From NCBI RefSeq assembly GCF_947241125.1, contig NZ_OX365700.1, forward strand, positions 2,946,001-3,010,000: 64,000 bases of DNA. The letters run 5' to 3'. A program made the position numbers and the translations under genes. The stretch is from Nitrospira tepida (lineage in GTDB: Bacteria > Nitrospirota > Nitrospiria > Nitrospirales > Nitrospiraceae). Shown here one piece after another: positions 1-8,400 of this stretch (positions are counted from its first letter, which is position 1; every line of letters begins with the position of its first letter). A model generated the notes under the pieces. It was not told the DNA's origin and searched no databases. It saw only the letters and a program-made list of their open reading frames with translations.

Positions 1-480
1 TTCAGCAAGCGCCGGGGACCCGTTGCGCTTTCCTACTGCAACGGGTCGTGACGGCCTTTGCTGTATGGCGGTCGATTGGTCGTGGTACATGAGGTACGCA
101 CGTTCGAAGATCGAGAAGAGGATCGTGAAGGCGATCAGCTCCTTCTTCTGCTGTTCTGCAGTGAGCGTTCCAGGAGTCTTATCGGGCACGTCGAATATGT
201 CCAGATCGGGATGCGCCAAGCACATGTTCTGAAACTCAAGGAACTTCTCATCCAACGCATTGTAGGTCCCGTACTCGCGGTCGATCTGCTCCTTCTTCAC
301 CGCCCGGAAGTACTGGATTAGACCAATCGGTACGCCAACCAGAACGATGAGGAAGGAGAGTTCCTCGAGGATGTCCTTCCAGTACCGATAGCTGTCTGGC
401 GCAAGTTTGCCGAACAGGCCTGTGGCCGCAAGGACGACCAGTGCACTGCCCACGCTGATCATGATTTGAGTTCGGTTCAT
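1..480 (-). CDS. Integron cassette protein with two membrane segments, hypothetical (3' end beyond window)
   Basis: An open frame starts with ATG at 480 and runs 160 codons to the left edge without a stop, so the C-terminus is missing. GAGGT lies about 8 bases before the ATG. Two hydrophobic stretches (residues about 7-24 and 39-57) predict a small inner-membrane protein; the rest is soluble, charged and rich in aromatic residues (around FSIFERAYLMYHD). It begins about 15 bases after the core site that ends the attC of the VOC cassette and reads in the same direction, so it is most likely the second cassette of the array. I do not recognise the family. A competing overlapping frame on the same strand (248-565) spans the attC and has cassette-unlike composition, so I prefer this one. 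Confidence 0.7.
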   Translation of the reverse strand, partial: MNRTQIMISVGSALVVLAATGLFGKLAPDSYRYWKDILEELSFLIVLVGVPIGLIQYFRAVKKEQIDREYGTYNALDEKFLEFQNMCLAHPDLDIFDVPDKTPGTLTAEQQKKELIAFTILFSIFERAYLMYHDQSTAIQQRPSRPVAVGKRNGSPALAE

Positions 481-495
481 TTTGGACCTCAAACG

Positions 496-555
496 GCCTA
501 ACGCCTGAGTTAAGCCGCGCCGCGAAGCGGCGTCGGCTTGAATGAATTGTTAGGC
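496..555 (-). other. attC recombination site (60 bp) of the VOC cassette
   Basis: The outer core sites are GCCTAAC (496-502) and GTTAGGC (549-555), exact inverted complements. Between them is a GC-rich imperfect palindrome centred on CCGCTTCGCGG. Read on the minus strand, the order and spacing match the classical 59/60-base element carried by aadA-type cassettes, as I remember it. The stop codon of the VOC gene lies inside the first core, which is normal for a compact cassette. The orientation shows that cassettes are read leftward, from the integrase side outward. Confidence 0.93.
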
Positions 556-924
556 CCCGTCCCACTGAGCCAGATGCAGTAGAACACCCGATGGATCCCA
601 GACGTAAGTGACCAGCGCACCATAAGGCTCTTGTTTAGGTGGAGCCACACGAGCCGAAGGAAAGCGCCCAGACTCTATGAGTCCCGTGATGTCAGCAAAA
701 CAACCAGCTGCGTCCTGAACGGATATATGAAGCATGCTGTTCTCCGCCCACTCTTTCACATAATAGCGCTGCAGGTAGAACCTTGATCCTGCGAGGCTGA
801 ACAGTGCCAGATTCTCGTCTGACCATTCCAGATCGCAACCCAATGCTGAGTAAAAATCCTTGGATAGTGCGAAATCCTGGGCTGGGACAAAGGTTCGAAG
901 ATCGCTTGCTTGAAGGTCAATCAC
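550..924 (-). CDS. VOC-family (glyoxalase/bleomycin-resistance-like) cassette protein
   Basis: A 124-residue protein with the length and pattern of a single VOC module: N-terminal DLRTFVPAQDFALSKDFYSA (first strand and helix), central aromatic strands, and C-terminal VWDPSGVLLHLAQ, which resembles the usual DPDGNLLEF-type end of the fold. The usual metal-ligand Glu in that last motif appears as His, so enzymatic activity is uncertain; many cassette VOC proteins act as binding proteins. The start is GTG at 924, supported by AGGAG seven bases upstream; a nearby ATG at 926 is followed at once by a stop. The gene fills the cassette bounded by core sites at 943-949 and 496-555. Drug binding or resistance is possible but not shown. 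Confidence 0.88.
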   Translation of the reverse strand: MIDLQASDLRTFVPAQDFALSKDFYSALGCDLEWSDENLALFSLAGSRFYLQRYYVKEWAENSMLHISVQDAAGCFADITGLIESGRFPSARVAPPKQEPYGALVTYVWDPSGVLLHLAQWDGA

Positions 925-956
925 ATTGATGCTCCTGTAGGGGCCTAACTATTGAG

Positions 957-974
957 TATACTGACCGGCATAGT
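957..974 (+). repeat. Direct repeat copy 1, att-like motif
   Basis: TATACTGACCGGCATAGT matches TATACAGACCGGCATAAT at 2447-2464 at 16 of 18 positions in the same orientation. The two copies flank the IS element and would be about 105 bp apart without it. They are not the IS ends, which are internal to both copies. Confidence 0.75.
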
Positions 975-1035
975 ACGCCGATACTGAGTGCCAACTCCCA
1001 CGCAATTCTTGTGTTGGTTCAAAGACTTCTCCACG

Positions 1036-1045
1036 CCATCCCCAG
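1036..1045. repeat. Left copy of IS target-site repeat
   Basis: CCATCCCCAG directly precedes the left IS end and is repeated exactly at 2421-2430 directly after the right end. IS256-family elements make 8-9 bp duplications, so one or two of the ten matching bases may be chance or may belong to the ends. Confidence 0.8.
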
Positions 1046-2420
1046 AGGTATAAACAGAAGGTGTGGAAATAGGAGAAAGGCGGTGGCAACCTTTCGGGTG
1101 ACCAAACCCACCGGGCTGACGCCCGGCCATGAAAGGAGGCACCGCCATGTCGGAGCAGAGCACAGGGACAGGAGTCGAGTCAAGGAATCTCTGGACCCAT
1201 CTGGAAGAGTTTGTGCGGGCCCACATCCAACAGTTCGTCCAACGGCTCTTAGTGGAAGAGGTCACCCTGCGACTCGGTCGGGCCAAGTCGGAGCGGCGGG
1301 CCGCGGTCGATGCGCCGGAAGGCTATCGCAACGGGTACGGCAAGCTCCGAAAGCTGGCGCTGACCTGTGGCACGATCACCCTGCGACGGCCGCGGGTGCG
1401 GGGCCTGGCGGAGCGGTTCGTCAGCCGCGTGCTCCCGCTGTTCAAGCGGCGGACCCAGGAAGTGGGCGAGCTGTTGCCCCGGTTATATCTGCACGGCTTG
1501 GCGCTCGGGGATTTCGAGCTCGCCTTACGGGGCTTGCTGGGCGACGGGGCGCCGTTGTCGGTGGCCTCGCTCCAGCGGCTCAAGGCGCAGTGGCAGGACG
1601 ACTATGAGACCTGGAAGCGGCGACGACTTGATGACCTGGAGGTCGTGTACGTGTGGGCGGATGGGCTGTATGTGAAGGCGGGGCTGGAGGAGAGCAAGGC
1701 GGCGCTGCTGGTCCTGATGGGAGCGCTGACAGATGGTCGCAAGGTTGTCTTGGCCGTGGAGAGCGGGCAACGCGAATCGAAGGAGTCGTGGGGCGCGGTG
1801 TTGCGGGATCTCCGGACGCGAGGGCTGAAGCCCTGGCGCTGCACCATCGCCGATGGCCATCTCGGCATCTGGGCGGCGCTCGCCGAGCAGCAGCCCGTGG
1901 CGGCCGAACAGCGGTGCTGGAACCATCGGCTTGTCAATGTGCTGGATGCCATCCCGAAGGCCCACCAGGCTGAGGCGAGTGCCTGGCTCAAGACCCTGCC
2001 GTATGCGGAGACCCGCGGGGAGTGCGAACGGCGCCGGGACCAGTTCAGCCGCCGGTATCGCGCGCTGGCCCCGAAGGCGGTCGAACGGCTCCATCATGAT
2101 TGGGAGCGGCTCCTCACCTTTTATCAGTTCCCGAAGGAGCACTGGCGCCATCTGCGCACGACGAACGTGGTCGAGTCCCCGTTTGCCGCCGTGCGGCTCC
2201 GGACGCCGGACGGCAAGCGGTTCAAACGGGTGGAGAGCGCCACCGCGTTGATCTGGAAGCTCCTCCAAGTGGCGGAGTCGCACTTCCGGTGCCTGAATGC
2301 GCCGGAGCTGCTACCAGCCGTGTATGCCGGCACCGGCTATGTCGATGGAGTGAAGCAGGCCACTGTCGCCCACGAGGAGGTCGCCGCCTGATTCCATTTA
2401 CACACCTCTTGACAAGACCT
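1046..2420 (+). mobile_element. IS256-family insertion sequence, about 1375 bp, apparently complete
   Basis: The element carries one intact mutator-type transposase gene and is bounded by a 10-bp direct repeat. Its ends are imperfect inverted repeats: the left end reads AGGTATAAACAGAAGGTGTG and the right end, read inward, AGGTCTTGTCAAGAGGTGTG; both continue into a related AAAT..GG stretch. Length and transposase class agree with IS256 elements. It lies between the integron integrase and the first cassette, so it may separate cassettes from their attachment site or from a promoter. The intact frame and matching flanks suggest a fairly recent insertion. Confidence 0.85.
1147..2391 (+). CDS. IS256-family (mutator-type) transposase
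   Basis: A 414-residue DDE transposase. The catalytic carboxylates expected in the family are visible as Asp172 (VWADGLYV), Asp236 (TIADGHLG) and Glu343 (RTTNVVESPF); the CWNHR motif near 257-261 is also typical. The N-terminal region (about 1-110) is the DNA-binding part. The ATG at 1147 is preferred over an in-frame ATG at 1129 because AAGGAGG lies just upstream of the second. Full length, with no frameshift or internal stop, so it is probably functional. It catalyses cut-and-paste or circle-based movement of its own element. Confidence 0.93.
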   Translation: MSEQSTGTGVESRNLWTHLEEFVRAHIQQFVQRLLVEEVTLRLGRAKSERRAAVDAPEGYRNGYGKLRKLALTCGTITLRRPRVRGLAERFVSRVLPLFKRRTQEVGELLPRLYLHGLALGDFELALRGLLGDGAPLSVASLQRLKAQWQDDYETWKRRRLDDLEVVYVWADGLYVKAGLEESKAALLVLMGALTDGRKVVLAVESGQRESKESWGAVLRDLRTRGLKPWRCTIADGHLGIWAALAEQQPVAAEQRCWNHRLVNVLDAIPKAHQAEASAWLKTLPYAETRGECERRRDQFSRRYRALAPKAVERLHHDWERLLTFYQFPKEHWRHLRTTNVVESPFAAVRLRTPDGKRFKRVESATALIWKLLQVAESHFRCLNAPELLPAVYAGTGYVDGVKQATVAHEEVAA

Positions 2421-2430
2421 CCATCCCCAG
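2421..2430. repeat. Right copy of IS target-site repeat
   Basis: CCATCCCCAG abuts the right IS end and is identical to 1036-1045. Together the two copies support insertion by transposition. Confidence 0.8.
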
Positions 2431-2446
2431 CGCCGCGTTGGCGTGT

Positions 2447-2464
2447 TATACAGACCGGCATAAT
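2447..2464 (+). repeat. Direct repeat copy 2, att-like motif beside the integrase stop
   Basis: TATACAGACCGGCATAAT ends five bases before the integrase stop codon. It is preceded by GCGTTGGCGTGT, so a GTTATAC core-like heptamer sits at its left edge. Its partner is at 957-974. Confidence 0.7.
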
Positions 2465-2468
2465 TCCG

Positions 2469-3737
2469 TTATAGCTGCGAAGGACTCAACCCTTGGACCA
2501 GCGCATCGGCTGGACTCCGCACCCCTTTGCCGCCCCGATTCAAGACGTGTGTATAGATCATGGTTGTCCTGACGTCAGTGTGGCCCAACAGCTCCTGCAC
2601 TGTGCGGATGTCGTAGCCATCTTCCAGCAGATGGGTGGCGAACGAGTGCCGGAGCGTGTGGCAGCTCGCCGGTTTGGCAATCCCGGCTTTGAGCCGGGCC
2701 TCCTTCATCGCCTTTTGCATGACGGACTCGTGGAGATGGTGCCGGCGTCGTTCCCCCGTCCCCCGCTCACTGTAATGACTCGATGCCGGAAACACCCACT
2801 GCCAGCCCCACTCTGTGTTGGCGTGGGGATACTTGCGTTCCAGCGCGTGGGGCAGGATCACCCGGCCAAGCCCTTGTCGGAGATCGTCCTCGTGCTGCGA
2901 TTTCACGGATTGGAGATGGTGCAGGAGGGGCTCTTTTGCGGCTGCCGGAAGCGTCGTATAGCGATCTTTGTCGCCTTTGCCGCCCCGGACAAGGATTTGG
3001 TTGCGGGAGAGATCGAGATCCTTCACGCGCAGACGGCAACATTCCATCAGGCGCAGTCCGCCACCGTATAATAGCATCGCCATCAGCCAGGGCGTGCCGC
3101 TCAAACAACCGAGCAGTCGTCTGACTTCCTCCTTCGTCAGCACGACAGGCAGCCGTTTCCCTCGCTTCGCTCGAACGACACCCTGAATGAGGCCGATCTC
3201 TTTCTCTAGGACTTCGTGATAGAGAAACAGGAGGGCATGGAGCGCTTGGTTTTGCGTCGAGGCGCTCACCTGTGACGCCGTCGCCAAGCTGGACAAGAAC
3301 CGACCGATTTCCGGCTCGCCCATGTCGGCGACGGGCCGTAACTCATGAAAGCTCATGAAACGCTTGATCCAGTGACAGTAGGCCTGCTCGGTGTGGTGGC
3401 TGAGGTGCCGGGCACGGGCGGCAAGGTGTATCCGATCGAAGAGCGGATGGTCTCCCGGAACAGTGGGACGAACCACCGGGATACTCGCCGAAGCTTCACA
3501 GTGAGTGCCATTCACTGGACGCAGCAGAGGGTCGATCTCGACTGGCTCTCCTGGAAAGAGGGCCAACACCTGAGCGATGATGTGATCTGTGTGAGGAACG
3601 GTCCAGTGTTTTTCTTGCTGGTGCCAGCGGCGGCCGGCGACGGTCTTGATCTTGGCGACACGGTCGGCAGAATAAGGCACATACACGATCAGCTTTCCTT
3701 CCGCCCCTGGCCTTATCCGAATCGGCGCTGGCGGCAT
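2469..3737 (-). CDS. intI: Integron integrase IntI (tyrosine recombinase) with N-terminal extension
   Basis: A 422-residue tyrosine recombinase that inserts and excises cassettes at attI/attC. Catalytic residues are visible: Arg229 (GGGLRLME), Lys254, His360 and Arg363 ([12 protein letters not shown]), His386 (LLGHTD) and Tyr395 (TTMIYTHV). The integron-specific insert ([20 protein letters not shown], about 298-317) and the C-terminal GVRSPADAL identify it as IntI rather than XerC/D. About 90 residues before the SAM-like domain are extra compared with the usual 320-340; they hold a compact [21 protein letters not shown] module. ATG 3737 is chosen because GAAGGA lies six bases before it; the frame stays open to 3878. 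The gene points the same way as the cassettes, unlike class 1 integrons. Confidence 0.95.
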   Translation of the reverse strand: MPPAPIRIRPGAEGKLIVYVPYSADRVAKIKTVAGRRWHQQEKHWTVPHTDHIIAQVLALFPGEPVEIDPLLRPVNGTHCEASASIPVVRPTVPGDHPLFDRIHLAARARHLSHHTEQAYCHWIKRFMSFHELRPVADMGEPEIGRFLSSLATASQVSASTQNQALHALLFLYHEVLEKEIGLIQGVVRAKRGKRLPVVLTKEEVRRLLGCLSGTPWLMAMLLYGGGLRLMECCRLRVKDLDLSRNQILVRGGKGDKDRYTTLPAAAKEPLLHHLQSVKSQHEDDLRQGLGRVILPHALERKYPHANTEWGWQWVFPASSHYSERGTGERRRHHLHESVMQKAMKEARLKAGIAKPASCHTLRHSFATHLLEDGYDIRTVQELLGHTDVRTTMIYTHVLNRGGKGVRSPADALVQGLSPSQL

Positions 3738-4627
3738 GTTCAATCCTTCACCGCCACTGGGCCCCGCATTTCTCTTTGCTCTCGCCAGCTCTTCCATCTG
3801 TCCACACCTCTGATGGGAAACGCCTGAACCAGCGCGGCAGATTCTCCGCCGATTCGCCCAGTCCGTCAAGTGCCACATAGATGATCGGCCTACGAAATAC
3901 TCCTATTTTTTGGCCGCGCACTCTGAGAGTGAAGGCCCTATAGCTCACCGCTATGTCATCGTTTCCCAGCAGAGGCGGACGTGACCGAACAAAAGAGTCA
4001 TTTTCTGGCTGTCAAGTTCTGTTCGCGCCCGGCGGAGATTCCTCAGGCATCAGTGCTCTTTACTGAGATGCCTATTCGAGGAGGTAGTTTGCTGATTGGC
4101 TGATGTGTGATGACTCCGGCGCAAGTCATGATTGTCGCGGTTGGGTGGGGGCGGCCATCACGCCGTTTGGCTTCTGCGTTTTTCGCGCTGTCCTTATCCA
4201 GGTCCTCTCTCCGCGCTCTCACGCCCGCTGCTTCTTAGTCCAGCTCCGCGAGTGGATGATCTCTTTGCCTACCTACCTATTGACTCTTCAGAGTACAGGA
4301 TTCAAGAGCGTCCGACCTGACTACGGATCAGAGACGGCTCGAACCGGTGAACCTACGTGAACAGGTGAGTGACAATCTTCGGAACCTGCGCACGGTCCCG
4401 CCCTCACTCCTCAGCCTCAACCACACGTAACCATCGTTCACGCCGCTTGCTGTTTGCCCGTTTCTGTGTGGAAAGGCTTGTACCTATTGAGGTCACGGCC
4501 AATAGTCTCATGCCGATTCGTCCGGCAACCGTTTGCGCCAGTGTGGACCCAATGGCACCCCCTTTGCTCCTTCCCCGGGCAGAAGCAACACACCGAAAGG
4601 CTCAGGTTTCACACAAGGAGTGTCACA
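3738..4627. other. 890-bp stretch without a convincing gene between integrase and lipoprotein
   Basis: Short frames occur here (for example 3748-3948 minus and 4103-4360 plus) but none has recognisable content, good start signals or convincing codon use. A small hairpin lies at 4045-4073 (AGGCATC...GATGCCT). No LexA-type operator was recognised upstream of the integrase. The stretch probably marks the boundary between accessory and core DNA; I see no direct repeat or tRNA fragment that would define a junction. Confidence 0.5.
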
Positions 4628-5071
4628 ATGACCAAACTAATCGTGGGGGCTCTCGCAGGACTCTTGCTGGCTGGTTGCACCACGTCCGACCGGGGCCGGA
4701 ATCCCAGCATCGGGGTGGGGGTCGCCATCGGTGGCGCACCGGCGCCGGCACCCGCTCCGCAAGGTGGTCCGCCTCCCTGGGCGCCGGCTCACGGACGTCG
4801 GGCCAAGGAAGCGAGCTACCGGTACTATTACTATCCCGCCGCCGGCGTCTACTATAACGTCAGCACCAGGAGTTATTTCTATCTCAACGGAGGGAACTGG
4901 CAGGTGGCGATGAGCCTTCCCTCAAGCGTCGTCATCGACACCGGCGACTATGTCAGCCTTGAATTGGACACGGATCGGCCCTACCTCTTCTACGAAGAGC
5001 ATAGGGTGAAGTTCAAAGGGAACAACGGACGGGGCAAAGCGAAACTGAAAGGCCATGGAAGACCGTTCTAG
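4628..5071 (+). CDS. Small lipoprotein with Tyr-rich beta domain, function unknown
   Basis: A 147-residue protein. The lipobox LLLAGC ends at Cys16, so the mature protein should be lipid-anchored in the envelope. A Pro/Ala-rich linker (about residues 36-50) leads to a domain with YYYYPAAGVYYN, FYLNGGNWQVAMSLP and a basic C-terminal tail (KGNNGRGKAKLKGHGRPF). AAGGAG lies about seven to nine bases before the ATG at 4628; longer in-frame extensions upstream lack such a signal and would bury the signal peptide. The same kind of Tyr-rich small lipoprotein is familiar to me from Nitrospira- and Geobacter-like genomes, but no function is known to me. A perfect hairpin follows the stop, so it is probably monocistronic. 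Confidence 0.82.
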   Translation: MTKLIVGALAGLLLAGCTTSDRGRNPSIGVGVAIGGAPAPAPAPQGGPPPWAPAHGRRAKEASYRYYYYPAAGVYYNVSTRSYFYLNGGNWQVAMSLPSSVVIDTGDYVSLELDTDRPYLFYEEHRVKFKGNNGRGKAKLKGHGRPF

Positions 5072-5088
5072 CTATATCTCATTCATCT

Positions 5089-5119
5089 GAGGCTCGAGCC
5101 AGCATCCGACTCGAGCCTC
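5089..5119 (+). terminator. Probable terminator after the lipoprotein gene
   Basis: A perfect 10-bp inverted repeat, GAGGCTCGAG and CTCGAGCCTC, with an 11-base loop begins 18 bases after the stop. It is followed by a C/T-rich run rather than a pure T tract, so it is a weak intrinsic terminator or a stabilising hairpin. Confidence 0.5.
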
Positions 5120-5400
5120 CCCCTCTCACCCCTTCCCCCTTCTCCTCTCTTGGTGCATCCGGTCACTCCACGCTCACTCCCCAGCGCGATGGCGAAGCCC
5201 TGAACCGTCACACCACGAGACGGTCGATCAGCCGAGGTCCCTCACGCCAGGATGGCTCATCGGAGATCCACCCAAAGAGCGAAATTCCTTGTTGAATCCC
5301 AGGGTCTGCACTATGAGAAGGGGAGCGGTCCTGCCACGTCACCTCCTGACGAGTTCGACCGAAAGGAATGCCTTAGGCAGACGTAACCGCGCCTCTCATC
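5120..5400. other. Leader region before the efflux operon
   Basis: No gene is seen. A weak promoter-like pair (TTGTTG, 17 bases, TATGAG) lies at about 5292-5320 and could serve the RND operon. There is no clear ribosome binding site just before the ATG at 5401. Confidence 0.3.
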
Positions 5401-8400
5401 ATGATCAAGGGGGCCCTGAATAATCCCTATGCCGTCGTGGCGATCAGCTTGATCGTTATGATCCTGGGCATGGTCTCCTATCAGAACATGGTGGTGGACA
5501 TCTTCCCCGAGATCAACCTGCCGGTCGTCGCCGTCGCCACGTTTTATAAAGGCATGGGCCCGTCCGAGATCGAAGGCGCGATCACGCTCCGGCTGGAGCA
5601 GATCTTTCTGCAAGCCTCCTATGTCGAACATATCGAGTCGCGTTCGCTGCCCGGCGTCAGCCTCATCAAGGTGTATTTCCAGCCGTCCTACGACGTGAAT
5701 GCGGCGATCGCCGAGATCACGAGCCTGACCTATTCGGCGCTCCGGTACCTCCCCCAAGGAGTGTTCCCGCCGATCATCGTCAAGTTCGGCGCGGCGAGCA
5801 TGCCCATCGGCCTGCTCACGGTAAGCAGCGAGACGTTGGGGGAAAAGGAAGTCCGAGATCTGGCCTATTTCGGCGTCCGTCCACAATTGGCGAACGTCCC
5901 CGGCGTCTTCGTGGCGCCGAGCTTCGGCGGGACTGTGCGGCAAATCAGCGTGTTCCTTGACCGGGAACGCATGGTGGCCCGGGGCATCTCCACGCAGGAG
6001 ATCGTCGGCGCGGTCAATGCGCAAAGCCTCCTGCTTCCGGCGGGCAACGTCAAGATCGGGCAGTTCGATTACAACGTCTATACCAATAGCATGATCAAAC
6101 TGATCCAGGACATGAACGAGATTCCCGTCAAGGTGGTGAACGGCGTGCCGGTCAGCTTGAAGGATGTCGGCGCCGCGGTGGACTCGACCATGGTCCAATC
6201 GAACGTCGTGCGGATCAACGGGCGGCGGGCGGTGTACCTGCCGATCATGAAGCAGGCCGGCGCCAATACGATTCAGGTCATCGACGGGATTCAGGCGGCG
6301 TTGCCCAAATTGATCGGCCTGCCCAAGGACCTCTCGGTCAAACTGATCTTCGACCAATCGCTCTATATCCGGCAATCGATCCGGACGCTGGAGCATGAAG
6401 GGCTCCTCGGAGGAGGGCTCGCTTGCCTGATGGTGTTTCTCTTTCTCGGCAGTCTCGGCTACACCTTCATCGTGGCCCTGGCCATTCCGATTTCGATTCT
6501 GGCCGCCTTCGTCCTGCTGTACTTCTCCGGCCATACGGTCAACTTGATGACGCTGGGCGGCTTGGCCCTCGTCATCGGCACCCTGTTGGACGACAACATC
6601 GTGGTCCTGGAGAACGTGCACCGGCATCTCGAAATGGGCAAATCCGCCTGGCAGGCGGCGCTTGACGGAGCCGGCGAAGTCGCGCTGCCCATGCTCGTCG
6701 CCATGACGAGCACGCTCATCGTGTACCTGCCCATCTTCTTCTTTACCGGCATCGTGAAATTTCTGTTTGTGCCGTTGGCCGTCGCGGTGGCCTTTACGAT
6801 GGTCGCCGCCTATGTCGCCTCCATGACGGTGGCGCCGGTGGCCATGGCCACTTCTTTGAAACCTCACCAGCCCCACGAGGGACAGGCCCCATCGGGCCGG
6901 CTCTTCGACCGGTTGTTCGACCGGCTCACCCGCGCCTATGAAACGCTGCTGCGGGCTTGTCTGCGCCGCAAGCTCGGGCTGGTGCTCGCCGTCACCTTTC
7001 TGTTAATTGGCTCGCTGCTCCTAACGCCTCGACTTGCGACGGAATTCTTCCCGAAAGTCGATGCCGGCCAGTTCGTGCTCTCGATCGCCGCGCCAGAGGG
7101 CACCAGGGTCGAAAACACCGAAGCCCTGGTGGCCCGGGTGGAGCAGATCATCAAAGACATCGTCCCGCCGAACGAATTGGATCAAGTCGTCGCGAACATC
7201 GGACTCCCTCAAGGCTGGATGGTCCTGTTCACCCCGGTCATCGGCCCACACCAAGCCTTCCTTGTCGTCAGCCTCGCGCGCGGGCATGGGACGAGGACCG
7301 AGGAGATCGTCGTGCGGCTCCGCGAACGGCTGAATCGGGAACTGCCGGGCCTCAAGGTGGCCTTTCAGACGGGCGGCATCATTAGTGACGTGATCAACTT
7401 CGGCCTGCCGGCCCCGATCGACATCAAGGTCAGCGGACTGAATCTCCAGCAGGTCGCTCAAGCCGCCACCGCCATCCGAAACGCCGTGAGCGGGGTCCCT
7501 GGCACTGCCGACGTGCAGGTACGGCAGGGCATGGACTATCCGGAATTGCGCCTGGAGATCGACCGCCAAAAGGCGGCCTATGTGGGCCTCACCGAGCGCC
7601 AAGTCGTGACGGATCTCTCGACGGCGCTCAGTTCGAACCTCCAATTGAGTCCCGGCTACTGGATTGATCCGAAGTCCAACAACGCCTACTTCGTCGTGGC
7701 CCAGTATCCCGAGCAGACCCTGACCCGGTTCGAGGACTTTCTGGACACGCCGCTGATCGGTGCCAAGATCGACCGCCCCGCCGCCGTCAGCACGGTCGCC
7801 CGTCTCGATCGCGGCAGCGCCCTGTCTCTCCAGCAAACGGCCTTCGCCCAGGTCCCCGCCGTTCTGCAACCATCCCACACCGACGCCGCCCCCGTTCTGC
7901 TCAGGGACCTGGTCACAGTGAAGCGTCAAACGGGCCCGGAGACTGTGGATCACTACAACCTGCAACGCAGCATGGATGTCCTCGTCAGCGTCCTGGGGAA
8001 TGACTTGGGGCGAACCGCCAGACTGGTTGAGCACGCCCTCGCGGGCGTCTCCCTGCCGGGCGACGTATTGACCAGCCTTAAAGGCGAGGTCGATGCGATG
8101 CGCGCGGCCTTGACCGGATTCGGGGGAGTGCTGCCGCTCGCCATCGTGCTCATCTATCTCGTGATGGTCGGGCTCTTCCGCTCCTATCTCGACCCACTGG
8201 TCATCATGCTCGCCGTGCCGCTCGGCTTCATCGGCGTCATCGGCATGCTGTTGGCGACCCACACGTCGGTCAATGTGGAGTCCCTGATCGGCGCCTTGAT
8301 GATGATCGGCATCGTCGTCTCCAACAGCGTGCTGTTGGTGGATTTCGCCAACCGCCAGATGCGAGCGGGCATCCCCCTCGAAGAAGCGGTCGTGCTGGCA

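Larger units (their letters stand above)
925..1045 (-). other. Putative attI-side junction between integrase and first cassette
   Basis: The minus-strand core site GTTAGGC (complement of 943-949) marks where the VOC cassette begins. Beyond it, up to the IS element, is about 95 bases without a gene. It contains an 18-base motif (957-974) repeated next to the integrase stop at 2447-2464, and a GCCAAC (about 992-997) that could pair with GTTGGC at about 2437-2442 on the far side of the IS. The attachment site of a reversed integron is expected here, but its limits cannot be fixed by eye. Confidence 0.45.

Noticed and set aside
248-565. 105-residue minus-strand open frame across the attC
   Set aside because: It spans the recombination site, overlaps the stop of the VOC gene and has no start signal; the frame starting at 480 has a ribosome binding site right after the cassette core.
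3748-3948. 66-residue minus-strand frame overlapping the region upstream of intI
   Set aside because: No recognisable content and no good ribosome binding site.
4045-4073. Hairpin AGGCATC...GATGCCT
   Set aside because: Isolated, with a bulge and no adjacent gene end or T run; no function can be assigned.
4103-4360. Short plus-strand frame in the gap after the integron
   Set aside because: No start signal and no similarity recognised.
5311-6876. 521-residue minus-strand open frame opposite the RND permease
   Set aside because: His/Asp/Arg-rich composition typical of an antisense shadow of a GC-rich gene; the plus strand holds an intact RND transporter.
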